64,000 nucleotides of DNA from contig NC_014541.1 in NCBI RefSeq assembly GCF_000148645.1, positions 3,371,139-3,435,138 on the forward strand. The letters are read 5' to 3'. This stretch comes from Ferrimonas balearica DSM 9799. Its GTDB lineage: Bacteria; Pseudomonadota; Gammaproteobacteria; Enterobacterales; Shewanellaceae. Below are positions 42,097 to 51,917 of this stretch, in pieces. Both the position numbers and the translations under genes were made by a program. Position 1 is the first letter of the stretch. Every line of letters begins with the position of its first letter. The notes under the pieces were generated by a model. The model searched no databases, had not been told where the DNA came from, and saw nothing but the letters and a program-made list of their open reading frames with translations.

Positions 42097-42984
42097 TTAC
42101 CAGTAGCGGCGCAGGTCGGCCTGTTGCGGCAGGGCCAGCGGCACCTGCTCAAGACTGCCGTCCGGCAGTGAGCGCACCAGGTGGTTGCGCTCCACTTTCT
42201 GCCACAGGGATTTTTGCGCGGTCAGCGGCTCGGAACAGATCATCGCCGCGGCGGTTTCTCCGGCTTTGGCGCGCTTAAGCTTAAAGCCATCCTGATTGCA
42301 GATAGTGACACCGTGGGCCATAAACAGCGACGCAGGCTGCACCGAGTGGTCGCTGTTGAAGCGGGTCGCCAGCATGTGCTCACCGTCGGATACGGCGAAG
42401 TTGATGAAGGCGTTGGTGTCAGCACCGGCGCGCTGACGCAGCCACATGATCTTCTCGATGGTGTGCAGCAGCGCCTGCTCCATCTGTTGCGGGGTGCACT
42501 CGGTCTTAAAACCGAGGGTGTCCATAAACAGGGCAAAGGCGTGCTCGGAGTCGGTGTTGCCCTCGATAAGGCCAAACGCCTCGTCGGACAGCTCCTTCTG
42601 CAGGGCCCGCTTAAAGCTGTCAAAGCGGTCCAGTCGGCCGTTATGCATAAACAGGTAGCGACCAAAGCTGAACGGGTGGCAGTTGGCCTGACTGACCGGC
42701 ATCCCCACCGACGCGTCGCGCACGTGGGCAAAGAAATGGCGGGTCGGCACCTTACCGGCGATCATCGCCAGGTTGCGGTTACTCCAGGCCGGGTCAACGT
42801 TCACAAAGGTGGCGGGTTCCGGGTCACCGTGGCCGGTATACCAACCCAGACCAAAGCCATCGGCGTTCAGCGGCTTTTTGCGTTTCTGGGCATTTTTGCT
42901 CTGGGCCACCAGGCCATTCTCCGCGTCGTACAACAGCGGATACATCAGGGTTTCGGCACCCCGATAAAGAATAAAACGACACAC
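42097..42984 (-). CDS. Class II glutamine amidotransferase family protein (YafJ-like)
   Basis: This 295-aa protein begins MCRFILYRGAETLMYPLL, where Cys2 becomes the N-terminal nucleophile after Met removal. Other class II features are NADGFGLGWYT (about residues 40-50), HFFAHVRDAS (about 83-92), NCHPFSFGRYLFMHNG (about 101-116) and NTDSEHAFALF (about 144-154). It matches the YafJ/EgtC-type group, whose substrates are mostly unknown, although EgtC hydrolyses a gamma-glutamyl bond. No partner synthase domain is fused. The gene is monocistronic. Confidence 0.88.
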   Translation of the reverse strand: MCRFILYRGAETLMYPLLYDAENGLVAQSKNAQKRKKPLNADGFGLGWYTGHGDPEPATFVNVDPAWSNRNLAMIAGKVPTRHFFAHVRDASVGMPVSQANCHPFSFGRYLFMHNGRLDRFDSFKRALQKELSDEAFGLIEGNTDSEHAFALFMDTLGFKTECTPQQMEQALLHTIEKIMWLRQRAGADTNAFINFAVSDGEHMLATRFNSDHSVQPASLFMAHGVTICNQDGFKLKRAKAGETAAAMICSEPLTAQKSLWQKVERNHLVRSLPDGSLEQVPLALPQQADLRRYW

Positions 42985-43174
42985 GGGTTCAGCATCTCCG
43001 GGGGACCGCCCCCAAAACGTGGTTCAGGCCCGGCGGCGCCGGGGCGGACAGCTTGCCCGACTCCGCGCTTGCCGGCAAGCGACTTTTTCCGGACGTTTTT
43101 CCCCGTGGATCCCCGCCCCAAAATCCGGCTATATTAACCGCTCGTTTATTATTCTAATCACCACAGGAAGTGCC
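42985..43174. promoter_or_regulatory. Divergent promoter region of the amidotransferase and cupin genes
   Basis: A -10-like TATATT lies near 43127-43132 and an AT-rich stretch (TTTATTATTCTAAT) precedes the cupin ribosome site. The left half is GC-rich with no recognised gene. Confidence 0.35.
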
Positions 43175-43540
43175 ATGAACACACTCAAGGAATGGGTCTT
43201 TTTTGACGAGCAACAGGGCGACTACGAGCGCTATCAACCCGCCGAGGAGCGGCGGGTAACGGGCGCACCGGTCAACGAACTCTGGAACCACTATTCCGAC
43301 CCCAGCAACCAGTTCCATGCCGGGGTGTGGCGCTCAGAGCCGGGGTGTTGGAAGGTCAGCTACAGCGAGCATGAGTTTTGCCAGATTCTGGAGGGGCGCT
43401 CCATTGTCCGCGACAACCAGGGCAATGAGCGGGAACTGAAAGCGGGCGACCGTTTTGTGGTACCCGCCGGATTTGAGGGAGAGTGGGAGGTGGTGGAAAC
43501 CTGCCAGAAGATCTACGTGATCTTCGAACCGGCCACCTAA
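43175..43540 (+). CDS. Cupin domain protein (DUF861/EutQ-like)
   Basis: This 121-aa cytoplasmic protein is a single small beta-barrel of the cupin_3 type: WRSEPGCWKVSYSEHEFCQILEGRSIVRDNQGNERELKAGDRFVVPAGFEGEWEVVE. The second strand pair lacks several of the usual metal-binding histidines, so enzymatic activity is doubtful. The ATG at 43175 has AGGA 6 nt upstream. Its stop overlaps the convergent gltS stop by four bases. The substrate or ligand is unknown. Confidence 0.8.
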   Translation: MNTLKEWVFFDEQQGDYERYQPAEERRVTGAPVNELWNHYSDPSNQFHAGVWRSEPGCWKVSYSEHEFCQILEGRSIVRDNQGNERELKAGDRFVVPAGFEGEWEVVETCQKIYVIFEPAT

Positions 43541-44763
43541 AGCCCGACAAAGAAGCCAATCACCAGCGCGTTCACGATGTCGATAAAGAAGCCGCACACC
43601 AGCGGCACGATGATAAAGGCCTGGTGACTGGCGCCGTACTGCTGGGTCACGGCGGTCATATTGACGATGGCGGTGGCGGTAGACCCCAGGGTGATGCCGC
43701 CAAAACCGGCGCTGACCACCACCGCATCGTAGTTTTTCCCCATCAGGCGATACACCAGCAGCAGGGTGAAGCTGATCGACAGGGCGATCTGCGTCCCCAT
43801 GGCGATGGACAGGTAGCCCAGCAGCCCCTCCAGCTCCCACAGCTTCAGGCCCATCAACGCCATGGTCAGGAACATCCCCAAACAGATGTCGGAGATCAGC
43901 GCTAAGCCCTGCTGCCCTTCGTCGGCCCATTGCCGTTCGCGGTTGCGGCTCAGCCAGCGACCCAAATTCCCCACCAGGATGCCGGCGATCAGGCAACTGA
44001 CAAACATCGGCAGTTTGACGCCCGCTTCCTCCAGAGTTTCATTCAGGCTGTAACCCAGCATCAGGCAGACGTTGAGCCAGAGCCAGGCCCACAACACGCC
44101 GTAGTAACTCAGGTGGGTGCGGTGCTCATCATCGTGCTGGATACCGATGTCCAGATCGTTATCGCCGGAGGGCTGGATGCGGTGGCGCTGGATCAGGTAG
44201 CGGGCGATGGGGCCGCCAATCACACAGGCGGCGATCAATCCCACGGTGTTGGAGGCGATGCCCAGCTCCATGGCATTGGCGATGCCCAACTCATCGACAA
44301 AGGTGGGCGCCCAGGCCAGCGTGGTGCCGACCCCGCCGGTCAGGCTGATGGAGCCGGACAACAATCCGGCTTTCGGGTCCATGCCAAACCCGCCAGCCAC
44401 CGCCATGCCAAGCAGGTTTTGCAGCACGATAAAGCTGGACGCCAGCAGCAACAGGGTAAACAGCGGCCGGCCTCCCTTTACCAGCGTGGCAATATCGGCG
44501 CGCAGGCCGATGCCGGCAAAAAAGTAGAGCAGCAGGGCATCGCGGGCCTCCAGATCAAACTCGATCTGGCGGCCGAACACGTAATAGAGCACGGCCACGG
44601 TGGCGGCGCAGACAAAGCCGCCAATCACCGGTTCCGGAATGGAGTACTTGCGCAGCAGCGGCGAACGCTGGGTTATCGATTTGCCGATAAACAGCAGCAG
44701 GATGGCGATGGTGAAGGAAACAAAGCCCTCGACGGGCACCTGTATCGGGCCACTTGCTGGCAT
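43537..44763 (-). CDS. gltS: Sodium/glutamate symporter
   Basis: This 408-aa inner-membrane protein has two inverted repeats of five helices and the GltS motifs GGVGTTLAWAPTF (about residues 144-156) and GFGGITLGSTATAIVNMTAV (about 350-369), which form the paired reentrant loops. E. coli GltS (401 aa) imports L- or D-glutamate with Na+. The N-terminal VSFTIAILLLFIGKSI and SIPEPVIGGFV are typical. The 3' end overlaps the convergent cupin gene by four bases. It appears monocistronic. Confidence 0.92.
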   Translation of the reverse strand: MPASGPIQVPVEGFVSFTIAILLLFIGKSITQRSPLLRKYSIPEPVIGGFVCAATVAVLYYVFGRQIEFDLEARDALLLYFFAGIGLRADIATLVKGGRPLFTLLLLASSFIVLQNLLGMAVAGGFGMDPKAGLLSGSISLTGGVGTTLAWAPTFVDELGIANAMELGIASNTVGLIAACVIGGPIARYLIQRHRIQPSGDNDLDIGIQHDDEHRTHLSYYGVLWAWLWLNVCLMLGYSLNETLEEAGVKLPMFVSCLIAGILVGNLGRWLSRNRERQWADEGQQGLALISDICLGMFLTMALMGLKLWELEGLLGYLSIAMGTQIALSISFTLLLVYRLMGKNYDAVVVSAGFGGITLGSTATAIVNMTAVTQQYGASHQAFIIVPLVCGFFIDIVNALVIGFFVGL

Positions 44764-44805
44764 TGTTCTCCCCCTATCCGTCTGATTCGCTTGCCTCAGT
44801 GTAGG

Positions 44806-45783
44806 TCAGAGCCAGCGTTTCCAGCGCAATAACCACAATTGCAACGCCACCACCGCAAACATACCGAACACCACGGCCCAGAACGCCCAGTGTTCCCCCT
44901 CACCCGGAATGCCCCCCACGTTGATGCCCAGCAGCCCGGTCAGAAACCCCAATGGCAGGAAGATGGCGGCGATGATGGAGAGCATATACATCCGCCCGTT
45001 CAACTCCTCCGAGGCACGCCCCAGCAGCTCCTCCTGAATCAGCGCGGCCCGCTCGCGCACCTCGTCGATCCCTTCAATATGGCGTGACAGGTGGTCCAGC
45101 ACTTCGCGCAGCCACAGCTGATGCCGGGCGGGTATCCAGGGCTGGCGCTCACTGGCCAGCCGCGACAGCGCTTCCCGCTGCGGTGACAGGTAGCGGCGCA
45201 GGGCGATCACCTGCTGGCGCAGCTGGGTCAGGCTGTTGCGGTCCACCTCGCCCTGTTCCGCCACCAGCGACTCCTCCAGCCCGTCAATGCGCTCCTCAAA
45301 GGTGTCGACTATCGCCTCCATCGGCTGCACCAAGGCCTGGGCCAGCGCCACCACACAAGCCATGCTGCCCTTCGGACCAATCCCCTGCTGCACCTTTCCC
45401 ACAATCTCTGCGGTGGCTTCGAGCGGGCGGCGGCGGGTGGTGATCAGGCGGGATTCGGTCAGGAACAGGCGCAGTGACACCAGATCATCCGGGTCCGATT
45501 CCGGGCGGGGATTGACGCCACGCAGGGCCATCAGGAACCCCTCCCCCATTGGACTGCAGCGGGGCCGGCTGTCCTCCGCCAGCAACGCCGCCCGGGCCAG
45601 TGGCGGCACGGTTTCATCCTGTTCCAGCCAGGTTTGCACCGCCGCCTCACTGTAATCCAGGTGCAGCCAGAGTACCCCCTGTGCCGGGGTCCACTGCTGC
45701 ACTTCAGGCCAGGTGAGGGCACGTCCTCCCCCGTTGCCATCCAGCAACAGGGCGTGCAGCAATCCGCTAAGGGTGTCACTCAT
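44806..45783 (-). CDS. zntB: CorA/ZntB-type metal transporter
   Basis: This 325-aa protein has a large N-terminal cytoplasmic funnel domain and two C-terminal helices. The first ends in LLGINVGGIPG, the GIN variant of the GMN motif that marks ZntB, so zinc transport is more likely than magnesium. The MYMLSIIAAIFLPLGFLTGLLGIN segment and the closing LWLLRWKRWL are family-typical. The ATG at 45783 has GGAG 10 nt upstream; a TTG two codons earlier is less likely. It is transcribed away from the convergent gltS side and is monocistronic. Confidence 0.9.
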   Translation of the reverse strand: MSDTLSGLLHALLLDGNGGGRALTWPEVQQWTPAQGVLWLHLDYSEAAVQTWLEQDETVPPLARAALLAEDSRPRCSPMGEGFLMALRGVNPRPESDPDDLVSLRLFLTESRLITTRRRPLEATAEIVGKVQQGIGPKGSMACVVALAQALVQPMEAIVDTFEERIDGLEESLVAEQGEVDRNSLTQLRQQVIALRRYLSPQREALSRLASERQPWIPARHQLWLREVLDHLSRHIEGIDEVRERAALIQEELLGRASEELNGRMYMLSIIAAIFLPLGFLTGLLGINVGGIPGEGEHWAFWAVVFGMFAVVALQLWLLRWKRWL

Positions 45784-45816
45784 GATCAAGCTCCAGTTCT
45801 GATCTGCCGTTCCAAT

Positions 45817-46698
45817 CTACAGCCTCAGGCGGGGCTGAATAAAGTCGAGAAATACGCGGATCCGCTCCGCTAACACACTGTTTTGATAGAACACCGCGTT
45901 GACCCGCTCACGCTCTGCCAGCGGCTCCAGCGCCTCCCCCAGCACCGGCATCAGGCGACCCGCCTCCAGATCTTGCGCCACCATAAAGTGGGACAGGCAG
46001 GCGATGCCGTGACCGTCCAGCGCCATCCGGCGCAGCAGTTCGCCGTTACTGACTGCCACCGCAGGCCGGATCGGAGCCGTCCCGGGCAGTGGCCACTGGT
46101 TCAGCCGCGAGGGGGGAATAAAGCCCAGCAGGCTGTGCCCATCCAGCGCGTCAACGCTGTCCGGGACGCCCTGACGGGCCAGGTAGTCCGGCGCTGCCAC
46201 CAGGTGCAGGGCAGACCGCCCCAGCGGGCGCGCATGCAGGGTGGAGTCCGACAGAGTGCCGATGCGGATCGCCACGTCGATGCGCTTCTCCAGCAGGTCG
46301 ATGATCCCTTCACTGGCGGACAGCTCCAGCCGGATCTCCGGGTAGCGCTGGCGAAACGCCGCCAGGTGCGGCAACAGCTGGTGCTGGATAAACGGGCTGG
46401 CCGCGTCCACCCGCAAACGCCCGACCGGGCGCCCCGCCACCTGAGCCACCGCCTCCTCCGCCGCATCCAGCTGGGCCAGTCCGGCCCGCACCGCGTCGGC
46501 AAAGGTGGCCCCCTCCTCGGTCAGCTCCAGCCGCCGGGTGGTGCGGTTAAGCAGCGTGGTGCCCAGCTGCTGCTCCAATCGGGTGACGGCACGAGAGATG
46601 CGGGCCACCTGCAGATCCAGCGCTTCGGCCGCCGCAGAAAAACTGCCGGCGTCCACCACGGCGAGAAAACACTGAAGGTCATCGGAGCGGGTTTTCAT
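45817..46698 (-). CDS. LysR family transcriptional regulator
   Basis: This 293-aa regulator has an N-terminal winged helix (LQCFLAVVDAGSFSAAAEALDLQVARISRAVTRLEQQLGTTLLNRTTRR) and a C-terminal effector domain of the LTTR type, with VGRLRVDAASPFIQHQLLPHL and MALDGHGIACLSHFMV. It is divergent from an MFS exporter gene with about 100 bp between the starts, the usual layout of an LTTR and its target. A perfect dyad, CAAAAGTCTTTTG, lies in that gap and may be its site. The effector is unknown. Confidence 0.9.
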   Translation of the reverse strand: MKTRSDDLQCFLAVVDAGSFSAAAEALDLQVARISRAVTRLEQQLGTTLLNRTTRRLELTEEGATFADAVRAGLAQLDAAEEAVAQVAGRPVGRLRVDAASPFIQHQLLPHLAAFRQRYPEIRLELSASEGIIDLLEKRIDVAIRIGTLSDSTLHARPLGRSALHLVAAPDYLARQGVPDSVDALDGHSLLGFIPPSRLNQWPLPGTAPIRPAVAVSNGELLRRMALDGHGIACLSHFMVAQDLEAGRLMPVLGEALEPLAERERVNAVFYQNSVLAERIRVFLDFIQPRLRL

Positions 46699-46709
46699 TA
46701 CGGTTCCAA

Positions 46710-46722
46710 CAAAAGTCTTTTG
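46710..46722. promoter_or_regulatory. Dyad in the LysR/MFS divergent promoter
   Basis: CAAAAGTCTTTTG is a perfect 6-bp inverted repeat with one central base, 11 nt upstream of the lysR start and 78 nt before the MFS start. It is a candidate LTTR-binding site. Confidence 0.4.
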
Positions 46723-46799
46723 CTCAATGTAGCATTTTTCACAAAGGTGACCCCGCCCATAATCGCCGCCATCGAAAACCCGTTGAATGAGTGATTCCC

Positions 46800-47981
46800 A
46801 TGCCTGTTGCCCTGTTGGCGCTGACCCTGAGCGCCTTTGCCATTGGCACCACCGAGTTTGTGATTGTCGGCCTGATCCCCACCATGGCCGCCGACCTCGG
46901 GGTGTCTGTTCCCTCCGCTGGCCTGCTGGTCAGCCTCTATGCCCTGGGCGTTGCCATTGGCGCGCCGGTGCTGACCGCCCTGACCAGCCGCTGGCAGCGC
47001 AAAACCGTGTTGCTGTCGGTGATGACCCTGTTTGTACTGGGCAACCTGCTGGCCTGGCAGGCTCCCGGCTACAACGCGCTGGTGATTGCCCGGCTGCTGA
47101 CCGGTCTGGCCCACGGGGTGTTCTTCTCCATCGGCTCCACCGTGGCCACTGGCCTGGTGAGCAAAGATAAGGAAGCCTCCGCCATCGCCATTATGTTTAC
47201 CGGCCTGACCGTGGCCCTGGTGACCGGTGTGCCGCTGGGTACCTACATCGGCCAGCTGTTTGGCTGGCAGACCACCTTCCTGGTGGTGTCCGGCCTCGGC
47301 CTGGTGGCCCTGATTGGCAGTGCCCTGCTGATCCCCGCCAACCTCAAGCAGCCGCCAGCGGCCAAACTCAGCGACCAGCTCAAGGTGCTGACCCAGCCCC
47401 GCCTGCTGCTGGTGTATGCCATCACCGCACTGGGCTACGGCGGCACCTTTATCGCCTTTACCTATCTGGCCCCCATTCTGGAGCAGGTCAGCGGATTCAG
47501 TGCCAGCCTGACCGGCGCCATCCTGCTGGTGTACGGCGTGTCCGTGGCCATCGGCAACATCTGGGGCGGCAAGCTGGCTGACCGCAAAGGGCCGGTGGGT
47601 GCGTTGACCCTGATCTTCACCGGCCTGGCCGCCGTGCTGCTGGCCCTGAGCCTGACCGCGTACAGCCAGGTGGGCGCAGTGCTGACCGTACTGGTGTGGG
47701 GCGCGTTTGCTTTTGGCAATGTCCCGGGGCTGCAGGTGTACGTGGTGCAGCTGGCACAGAAATACAGCCCCAATGCGGTGGACGTGGCCTCCGGGCTGAA
47801 CATCGCCGCCTTTAACGTGGGCATCGCCCTCGGTGCCTGGGGCGGCGGTCTGGTGGTGGAACACAGTGGCCTGATGGACACCCCGTGGATTGGTGCCCTG
47901 GTGGTGCTGCTGGCCCTGGCCCTGACCCGTCTCAGCGGTCGCCTCGACCAGCGCCCCGAACCGGTGGCCTGCGCGGCCTGA
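46800..47981 (+). CDS. MFS exporter, AraJ/YdhP-like
   Basis: This 393-aa inner-membrane protein has 12 helices and the DHA1-family pattern SAFAIGTTEFVIVGLIPTMAADLGVSVPSAGLLVSLYALGVAIGAPV, with motif A-like WQRKTVLL after helix 2 and GVPLGTYIGQLFGWQ at helix 5. It resembles E. coli YdhP and AraJ, which export sugars or drugs. The ATG at 46800 is chosen; a GTG three codons earlier would start in the poor ribosome site. It is divergent from the LysR regulator. Confidence 0.9.
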   Translation: MPVALLALTLSAFAIGTTEFVIVGLIPTMAADLGVSVPSAGLLVSLYALGVAIGAPVLTALTSRWQRKTVLLSVMTLFVLGNLLAWQAPGYNALVIARLLTGLAHGVFFSIGSTVATGLVSKDKEASAIAIMFTGLTVALVTGVPLGTYIGQLFGWQTTFLVVSGLGLVALIGSALLIPANLKQPPAAKLSDQLKVLTQPRLLLVYAITALGYGGTFIAFTYLAPILEQVSGFSASLTGAILLVYGVSVAIGNIWGGKLADRKGPVGALTLIFTGLAAVLLALSLTAYSQVGAVLTVLVWGAFAFGNVPGLQVYVVQLAQKYSPNAVDVASGLNIAAFNVGIALGAWGGGLVVEHSGLMDTPWIGALVVLLALALTRLSGRLDQRPEPVACAA

Positions 47982-47986
47982 GTCCC

Positions 47987-48028
47987 CTCCCCCCACAGGC
48001 GGCAACGTCAACCTGTGGGGGGTTTGGG
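47987..48028 (+). terminator. Rho-independent terminator after the MFS gene
   Basis: The 11-bp stem CCCCCCACAGG / CCTGTGGGGGG with a 12-nt loop is followed by TTTGGGT. It lies just after the MFS stop. Confidence 0.7.
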
Positions 48029-48106
48029 TAAAGCGGGGTAAAGAGCGAAACTCCACCCCGCTTTCGCACTCATACTGGCACCGTTAATCACACAGGATGT
48101 GACCCG

Positions 48107-48547
48107 ATGCCCGCACTCAAAACCGCTGTTATCCCCCTCGTCAGTGTCTCCCTGCTGGCCGCCTGCGCCAGCTCCCCCAGCCCCAACCACCAGTTCTACA
48201 CCGAGTCCGGCCCGGACGGGCTGCACTTTACCCTGGTGCACTACGCCGACCCGGACACCGAGGCCAAAGCACGCCCGGCGCCCCCTCAGGCCGACAGCGG
48301 CCGGGGCAGCCGTCGTGGTGGCGGTGGCAAAGGGGGTGAACGGGAGCGCGGCGGACGGGAACGCGGGACGCCGACCACCAGCGACACCGCCAGCAGCGCG
48401 GTGCCACAAGGGGGGATTGATGACCAAACACTGATGGCCCTGCTGGAGCAGGAGCTGGACCAGCACCAACTGTGTCTGGACGGTTACCGCATTCTGGAGC
48501 AACGCCCCACCCAGCGCGGTGTACTGCTGCGCGGCCAATGCCCCTGA
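48107..48547 (+). CDS. Small lipoprotein with Arg/Gly-rich linker, unknown function
   Basis: This 146-aa protein has a lipoprotein signal (LLAACAS, Cys20), a globular N-terminal part (HQFYTESGPDGLHFTLVHYAD) and a low-complexity Ser/Arg/Gly linker (about residues 65-92) with repeated GG and RERGG. The C-terminal part ends in LLRGQCP with a paired Cys (HQLCLDGY). The linker is strongly basic and could bind nucleic acid or anionic surface polymers, but this is only inference. It is upstream of the ada-alkA gene but spaced by about 130 nt. The family is not recognised. Confidence 0.65.
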   Translation: MPALKTAVIPLVSVSLLAACASSPSPNHQFYTESGPDGLHFTLVHYADPDTEAKARPAPPQADSGRGSRRGGGGKGGERERGGRERGTPTTSDTASSAVPQGGIDDQTLMALLEQELDQHQLCLDGYRILEQRPTQRGVLLRGQCP

Positions 48548-48674
48548 GTCGGATTGGCCGGGAGACCTTGCCCAATGGCAGCAACCGAAGATTTCGCCAT
48601 TCGGTTCCGAAAATGGCCAGTCTGATGCCCGGCCTCGGTTACACTGGGGCCATCATTGTCCAGTACGCATCGCC

Positions 48675-50039
48675 ATGGAATCACATCAATACCGCCAGGC
48701 CCGGCTGGCCCGGGACCCTCGCTTCGATGGCCGCTTCTTTGTTGCGGTGCGCACCACCGGCATCTATTGCCGGCCCATCTGCCCGGCCACCGCCCCGAAG
48801 GAGGACAACGTCCGCTACTTCGACACCGCCCTGGCCGCCAGCCAGGCCGGCTATCGTCCCTGCCTTCGTTGCCGCCCCGACAGTGCGCCCGGTTCCCCCG
48901 CCTGGCGCGGCAGTGACACTACCCTGACCCGGGCAATCCGCCTGATCGATGAAGGCGCGCTGGTGGACGGCACCATTCCGGCACTCGCTGCGCGTCTGGG
49001 CATCAGCCCCCGTTACCTCAACAAACTGTTCCAGACCCGGCTCGGCACCAGTGCCAAACAGTACGCACTGCACCAGCAACTGATGCTGGCCAAGCAGCTG
49101 CTGCACGATACCGCCCTGCCGATGGCGGAGGTGGCGGCCGCCGCCGGTTTTGGCAGTGTGCGCCGCTTTAACGACTGCTTTGCCAGCCAGCTGAAGCTGA
49201 CGCCGGGCCAGATCCGACGCAGCGCCGCGGGCCAGAGCAGCGACCTGACGCTGTTTCTGAGTTACCGCCCGCCCTACGCCTGGGCCCCACTTCGGGGGTT
49301 TCTGGCCCATCGTGCCATTGCGGGACTGGAGTGGCATGGCGACGACTTCTATGGCCGCACGCTGTGGACCGAGGATGGCCAGCTGGCCCACTTCACCGCC
49401 CGCCACCAACCGGAGCGTCATGGCTTTGCGGTGACCCTGACCGTGCCGCCGGGGCAGCCCGTGCTGGCGCGGGTGGGGCGCATCCGCCGACTGTTGGATC
49501 TGGATGCTGACATCGCCACCATCGACGCCCATCTGGCGTCCATTCCGGGCCTGGCGCCGCTGCTGACACCGGGCCTGCGCCTGCCCGGCATCGCGGATCC
49601 TTTTGAAGCCGGCGTGCGGGCGATTCTGGGCCAGCAGGTCAGCGTGGCGGCCGCCCGCAATCTGGTGCAGAAGGTGGTTGACCGGCTGGGGACAAAGCAG
49701 GAGGAGCGGCGCGGCTTTCCCACACCGCAGCAACTGGCTGAGGACTCACTGGCGTGGTTGGGGATGCCCGACAGTCGGCGCCAAACCCTGCGCCGCTTCG
49801 CCGCCCACGTTGCGCAGCACGGCCAGCAGGAAGATCCGAACCAATGGCTGGCGCTGAAGGGGATTGGCCCCTGGACCGTGGAATATGTGCGGATGCGGGG
49901 ACTGTCAGAACCGGACCGCTGGCTCGGCACCGATCTCGGCATCAAAAAAGCGTTGGCCCAACAAGGCCTGGAAGCGAACCCGGACGCCGCCGCCCCCTGG
50001 CGCAGCTACCTCACTTTTCAACTGTGGAACCGGTTATGA
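48675..50039 (+). CDS. alkA: Ada-AlkA fusion: DNA methyl-sensor regulator and 3-methyladenine glycosylase
   Basis: This 454-aa protein combines three parts. The first is an Ada-type zinc domain with Cys32, Cys36, Cys63 and Cys66 ([10 protein letters not shown] and CLRC), which can accept methyl groups from phosphotriesters. The second is an AraC-type HTH (about residues 105-185, with [21 protein letters not shown]). The third is an AlkA glycosylase domain (about 195-454) with [11 protein letters not shown] and the catalytic Asp in [10 protein letters not shown]. It lacks the Ada C-terminal O6-methyltransferase, which is encoded separately by the coupled ogt-like gene that overlaps its stop (ATGA). 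The start at 48675 is set by the Ada-domain N-terminus. Confidence 0.9.
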   Translation: MESHQYRQARLARDPRFDGRFFVAVRTTGIYCRPICPATAPKEDNVRYFDTALAASQAGYRPCLRCRPDSAPGSPAWRGSDTTLTRAIRLIDEGALVDGTIPALAARLGISPRYLNKLFQTRLGTSAKQYALHQQLMLAKQLLHDTALPMAEVAAAAGFGSVRRFNDCFASQLKLTPGQIRRSAAGQSSDLTLFLSYRPPYAWAPLRGFLAHRAIAGLEWHGDDFYGRTLWTEDGQLAHFTARHQPERHGFAVTLTVPPGQPVLARVGRIRRLLDLDADIATIDAHLASIPGLAPLLTPGLRLPGIADPFEAGVRAILGQQVSVAAARNLVQKVVDRLGTKQEERRGFPTPQQLAEDSLAWLGMPDSRRQTLRRFAAHVAQHGQQEDPNQWLALKGIGPWTVEYVRMRGLSEPDRWLGTDLGIKKALAQQGLEANPDAAAPWRSYLTFQLWNRL

Positions 50040-50503
50040 CTCAACACTATCAAAGCTGGCTGGATACGCCGGTGGGCCGTCTGGTTATCGACGCCAATGC
50101 GCAGGCCATACTGGCGGTCACCTTTACCGAGCCCCAGAGTGCGGCGACAGAGAGCGCGCTGACCCGGCAGGCCAAAGCGCAGTTGCTGGAGTATTTTGCC
50201 GGCCAACGCCAGCACTTTGACCTGCCACTGGCGCCGGCGGGCACCCCGTTCCGCCAGAGTGCCTGGCAGGCGCTGTGCACCATCCCCTACGGCCAGACCC
50301 GCAGCTACGGCGAGCAGGCCGAGGTGATGGGCAAACCCACCGCCGTGCGGGCCGTGGGGGCCGCCAATGGCGCCAACCCCATCGCCATTGTGATCCCCTG
50401 CCATCGGGTGATCGGCAAAAACGGCAGCCTCACCGGCTACGCCGGAGGGCTGGACCGCAAAGCCTGGCTGCTGGCGCTGGAGCGCGGCGAGGTGCGGGCT
50501 TAA
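50036..50503 (+). CDS. ogt: Methylated-DNA-protein-cysteine methyltransferase
   Basis: This 155-aa suicide enzyme removes O6-methyl groups from guanine. The acceptor site is IPCHRVIG (Cys near residue 122), preceded by TRSYGEQAE and [17 protein letters not shown], and ending in [15 protein letters not shown]. It overlaps the Ada-AlkA gene by four bases, so repair of alkylated DNA is encoded as one coupled unit. The ribosome site lies inside the upstream gene. The 3' end overlaps the convergent mltC-like gene by four bases. Confidence 0.93.
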   Translation: MTQHYQSWLDTPVGRLVIDANAQAILAVTFTEPQSAATESALTRQAKAQLLEYFAGQRQHFDLPLAPAGTPFRQSAWQALCTIPYGQTRSYGEQAEVMGKPTAVRAVGAANGANPIAIVIPCHRVIGKNGSLTGYAGGLDRKAWLLALERGEVRA

Positions 50504-51597
50504 AGCTTGCCCTGATTGAACTCACGCTGGAACGCCAACACCTTCTGCAGGTAACGGCGCGCTTCCGCCTTGGGGTGGCGATTGGTCAGCGCCCAGTAGA
50601 CCTGATCCGGTTGCAGGCTGTTGAGGTCGCGCATCGCCCGTTTGCGGTCACGGTCAAAGGTGGCCAGCACCCCGCCGGTGCCGCCGTTGTAGGCGGAGAT
50701 CATGCTGTAGTGCAACGTCGTGGGGTGGCGGACCTCTTTCAGGTAGCGGGTTTTCAGCAGGTGAAAGTAGGCCGCGCCGGTGTCGATGTTGTTGGCCGGA
50801 TTGAACAGGTATGACTGGGTGGGGATGTCATTGCGGCCCTTCACCAGTTTGAACACGTCTGCTCCGGCGGTTTTGGGGATCACCTGCATCAGGCCATAAG
50901 CCCCGGCGTGGCTGACCGCATAGGGGTTAAAGCTGCTCTCGGTTTTGATGATGGCGTAGATCAGGTCTTCCGGCAGGTTGTAGCGCCGCGCCGCCGCCCG
51001 GATCAGCGGGGCATACTGATACTCCCGCTGGGACAGGTGGTTGGCCACCATGTCGATCTCAACGTAGTAGGTTTGTCCCCGGGGGCGCGCTTCCTGACGC
51101 AGCTTGTGGTCAATCAGGTAGTCGGCATAGCGGTTGGCGCGCCAGGCCCATTCAATCGGCTGATTGTCCTGATCCACCACCTGCCCGAGCAGGAAGGGTT
51201 TGCCCTTCAGCTCCACCCGCTCATCACTGAACATGTGCACGGCGCTGGGGTCGGAGGGCATCAGCAGGGTTTCCACGATCGCCTGATGCAGCTTCTCGCG
51301 GGGCTGGTTCTGGGCGATGGTACTGACCCAGATTTTGCCCTCATCGAAGTTGATGTGGGCGCGGGTGCGAAAGCCGTCGATGTACTTGACGTAATCGTGC
51401 TTGCTCGCCTCCAGGTAGTCATTCTCACCCCACTGCGCTTTGACCTGACTGGCAAAGTGCTGAATCAGCGCTTCGAAGGCCCGCTCATCCCGCACCATCG
51501 GCCGGGTCGCCGCGTTCTCAACCGGCGAAGGTGTGCCGCTGCAGGCGCTCAACAGGGCAAACAGCAGGGTCAAAAACAACAAACGAATGGGCGGCAT
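50500..51597 (-). CDS. mltC: Membrane-bound lytic murein transglycosylase C
   Basis: This 365-aa outer-membrane lipoprotein cleaves peptidoglycan. The lipobox is LLSAC (Cys19). An N-terminal MltC-specific domain (about residues 20-180) precedes the SLT catalytic domain with [30 protein letters not shown], where the Glu of TESSFNP is catalytic. The C-terminal [10 protein letters not shown] matches the AYNxG motif. The ATG at 51597 is chosen because it starts the signal peptide; no strong ribosome site is visible. It is convergent with ogt and overlaps it by four bases. Confidence 0.92.
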   Translation of the reverse strand: MPPIRLLFLTLLFALLSACSGTPSPVENAATRPMVRDERAFEALIQHFASQVKAQWGENDYLEASKHDYVKYIDGFRTRAHINFDEGKIWVSTIAQNQPREKLHQAIVETLLMPSDPSAVHMFSDERVELKGKPFLLGQVVDQDNQPIEWAWRANRYADYLIDHKLRQEARPRGQTYYVEIDMVANHLSQREYQYAPLIRAAARRYNLPEDLIYAIIKTESSFNPYAVSHAGAYGLMQVIPKTAGADVFKLVKGRNDIPTQSYLFNPANNIDTGAAYFHLLKTRYLKEVRHPTTLHYSMISAYNGGTGGVLATFDRDRKRAMRDLNSLQPDQVYWALTNRHPKAEARRYLQKVLAFQREFNQGKL

Positions 51598-51917
51598 TGG
51601 GGTTTTCAAAGCTGGCAGGCGGTAGTCAGGGTTCAAACGCGATAGCTTAGCGGATTTTTCCGGAAAATCATGCGCCTGTTGTACCGACGGAGGCGGGGGC
51701 CCCGCCGATGGGGCCATCACCACGGCTCAGCTCAGCACGGGCGCCCTGGCAGCCCGCCAGCCTAACCAATGGTGGCCTAACTGACGCTGAATTAACCGGT
51801 TATCGCCCGCCTGTCGAGGTCAGCTCGTGATCCTGCCTGCAGATCGGGTTGCCGGTTTTGCCCTGTTCCGGGCAAACACGCGACACTCGCGCCATTTCAC
51901 GCCACCTGAGCCATCAC

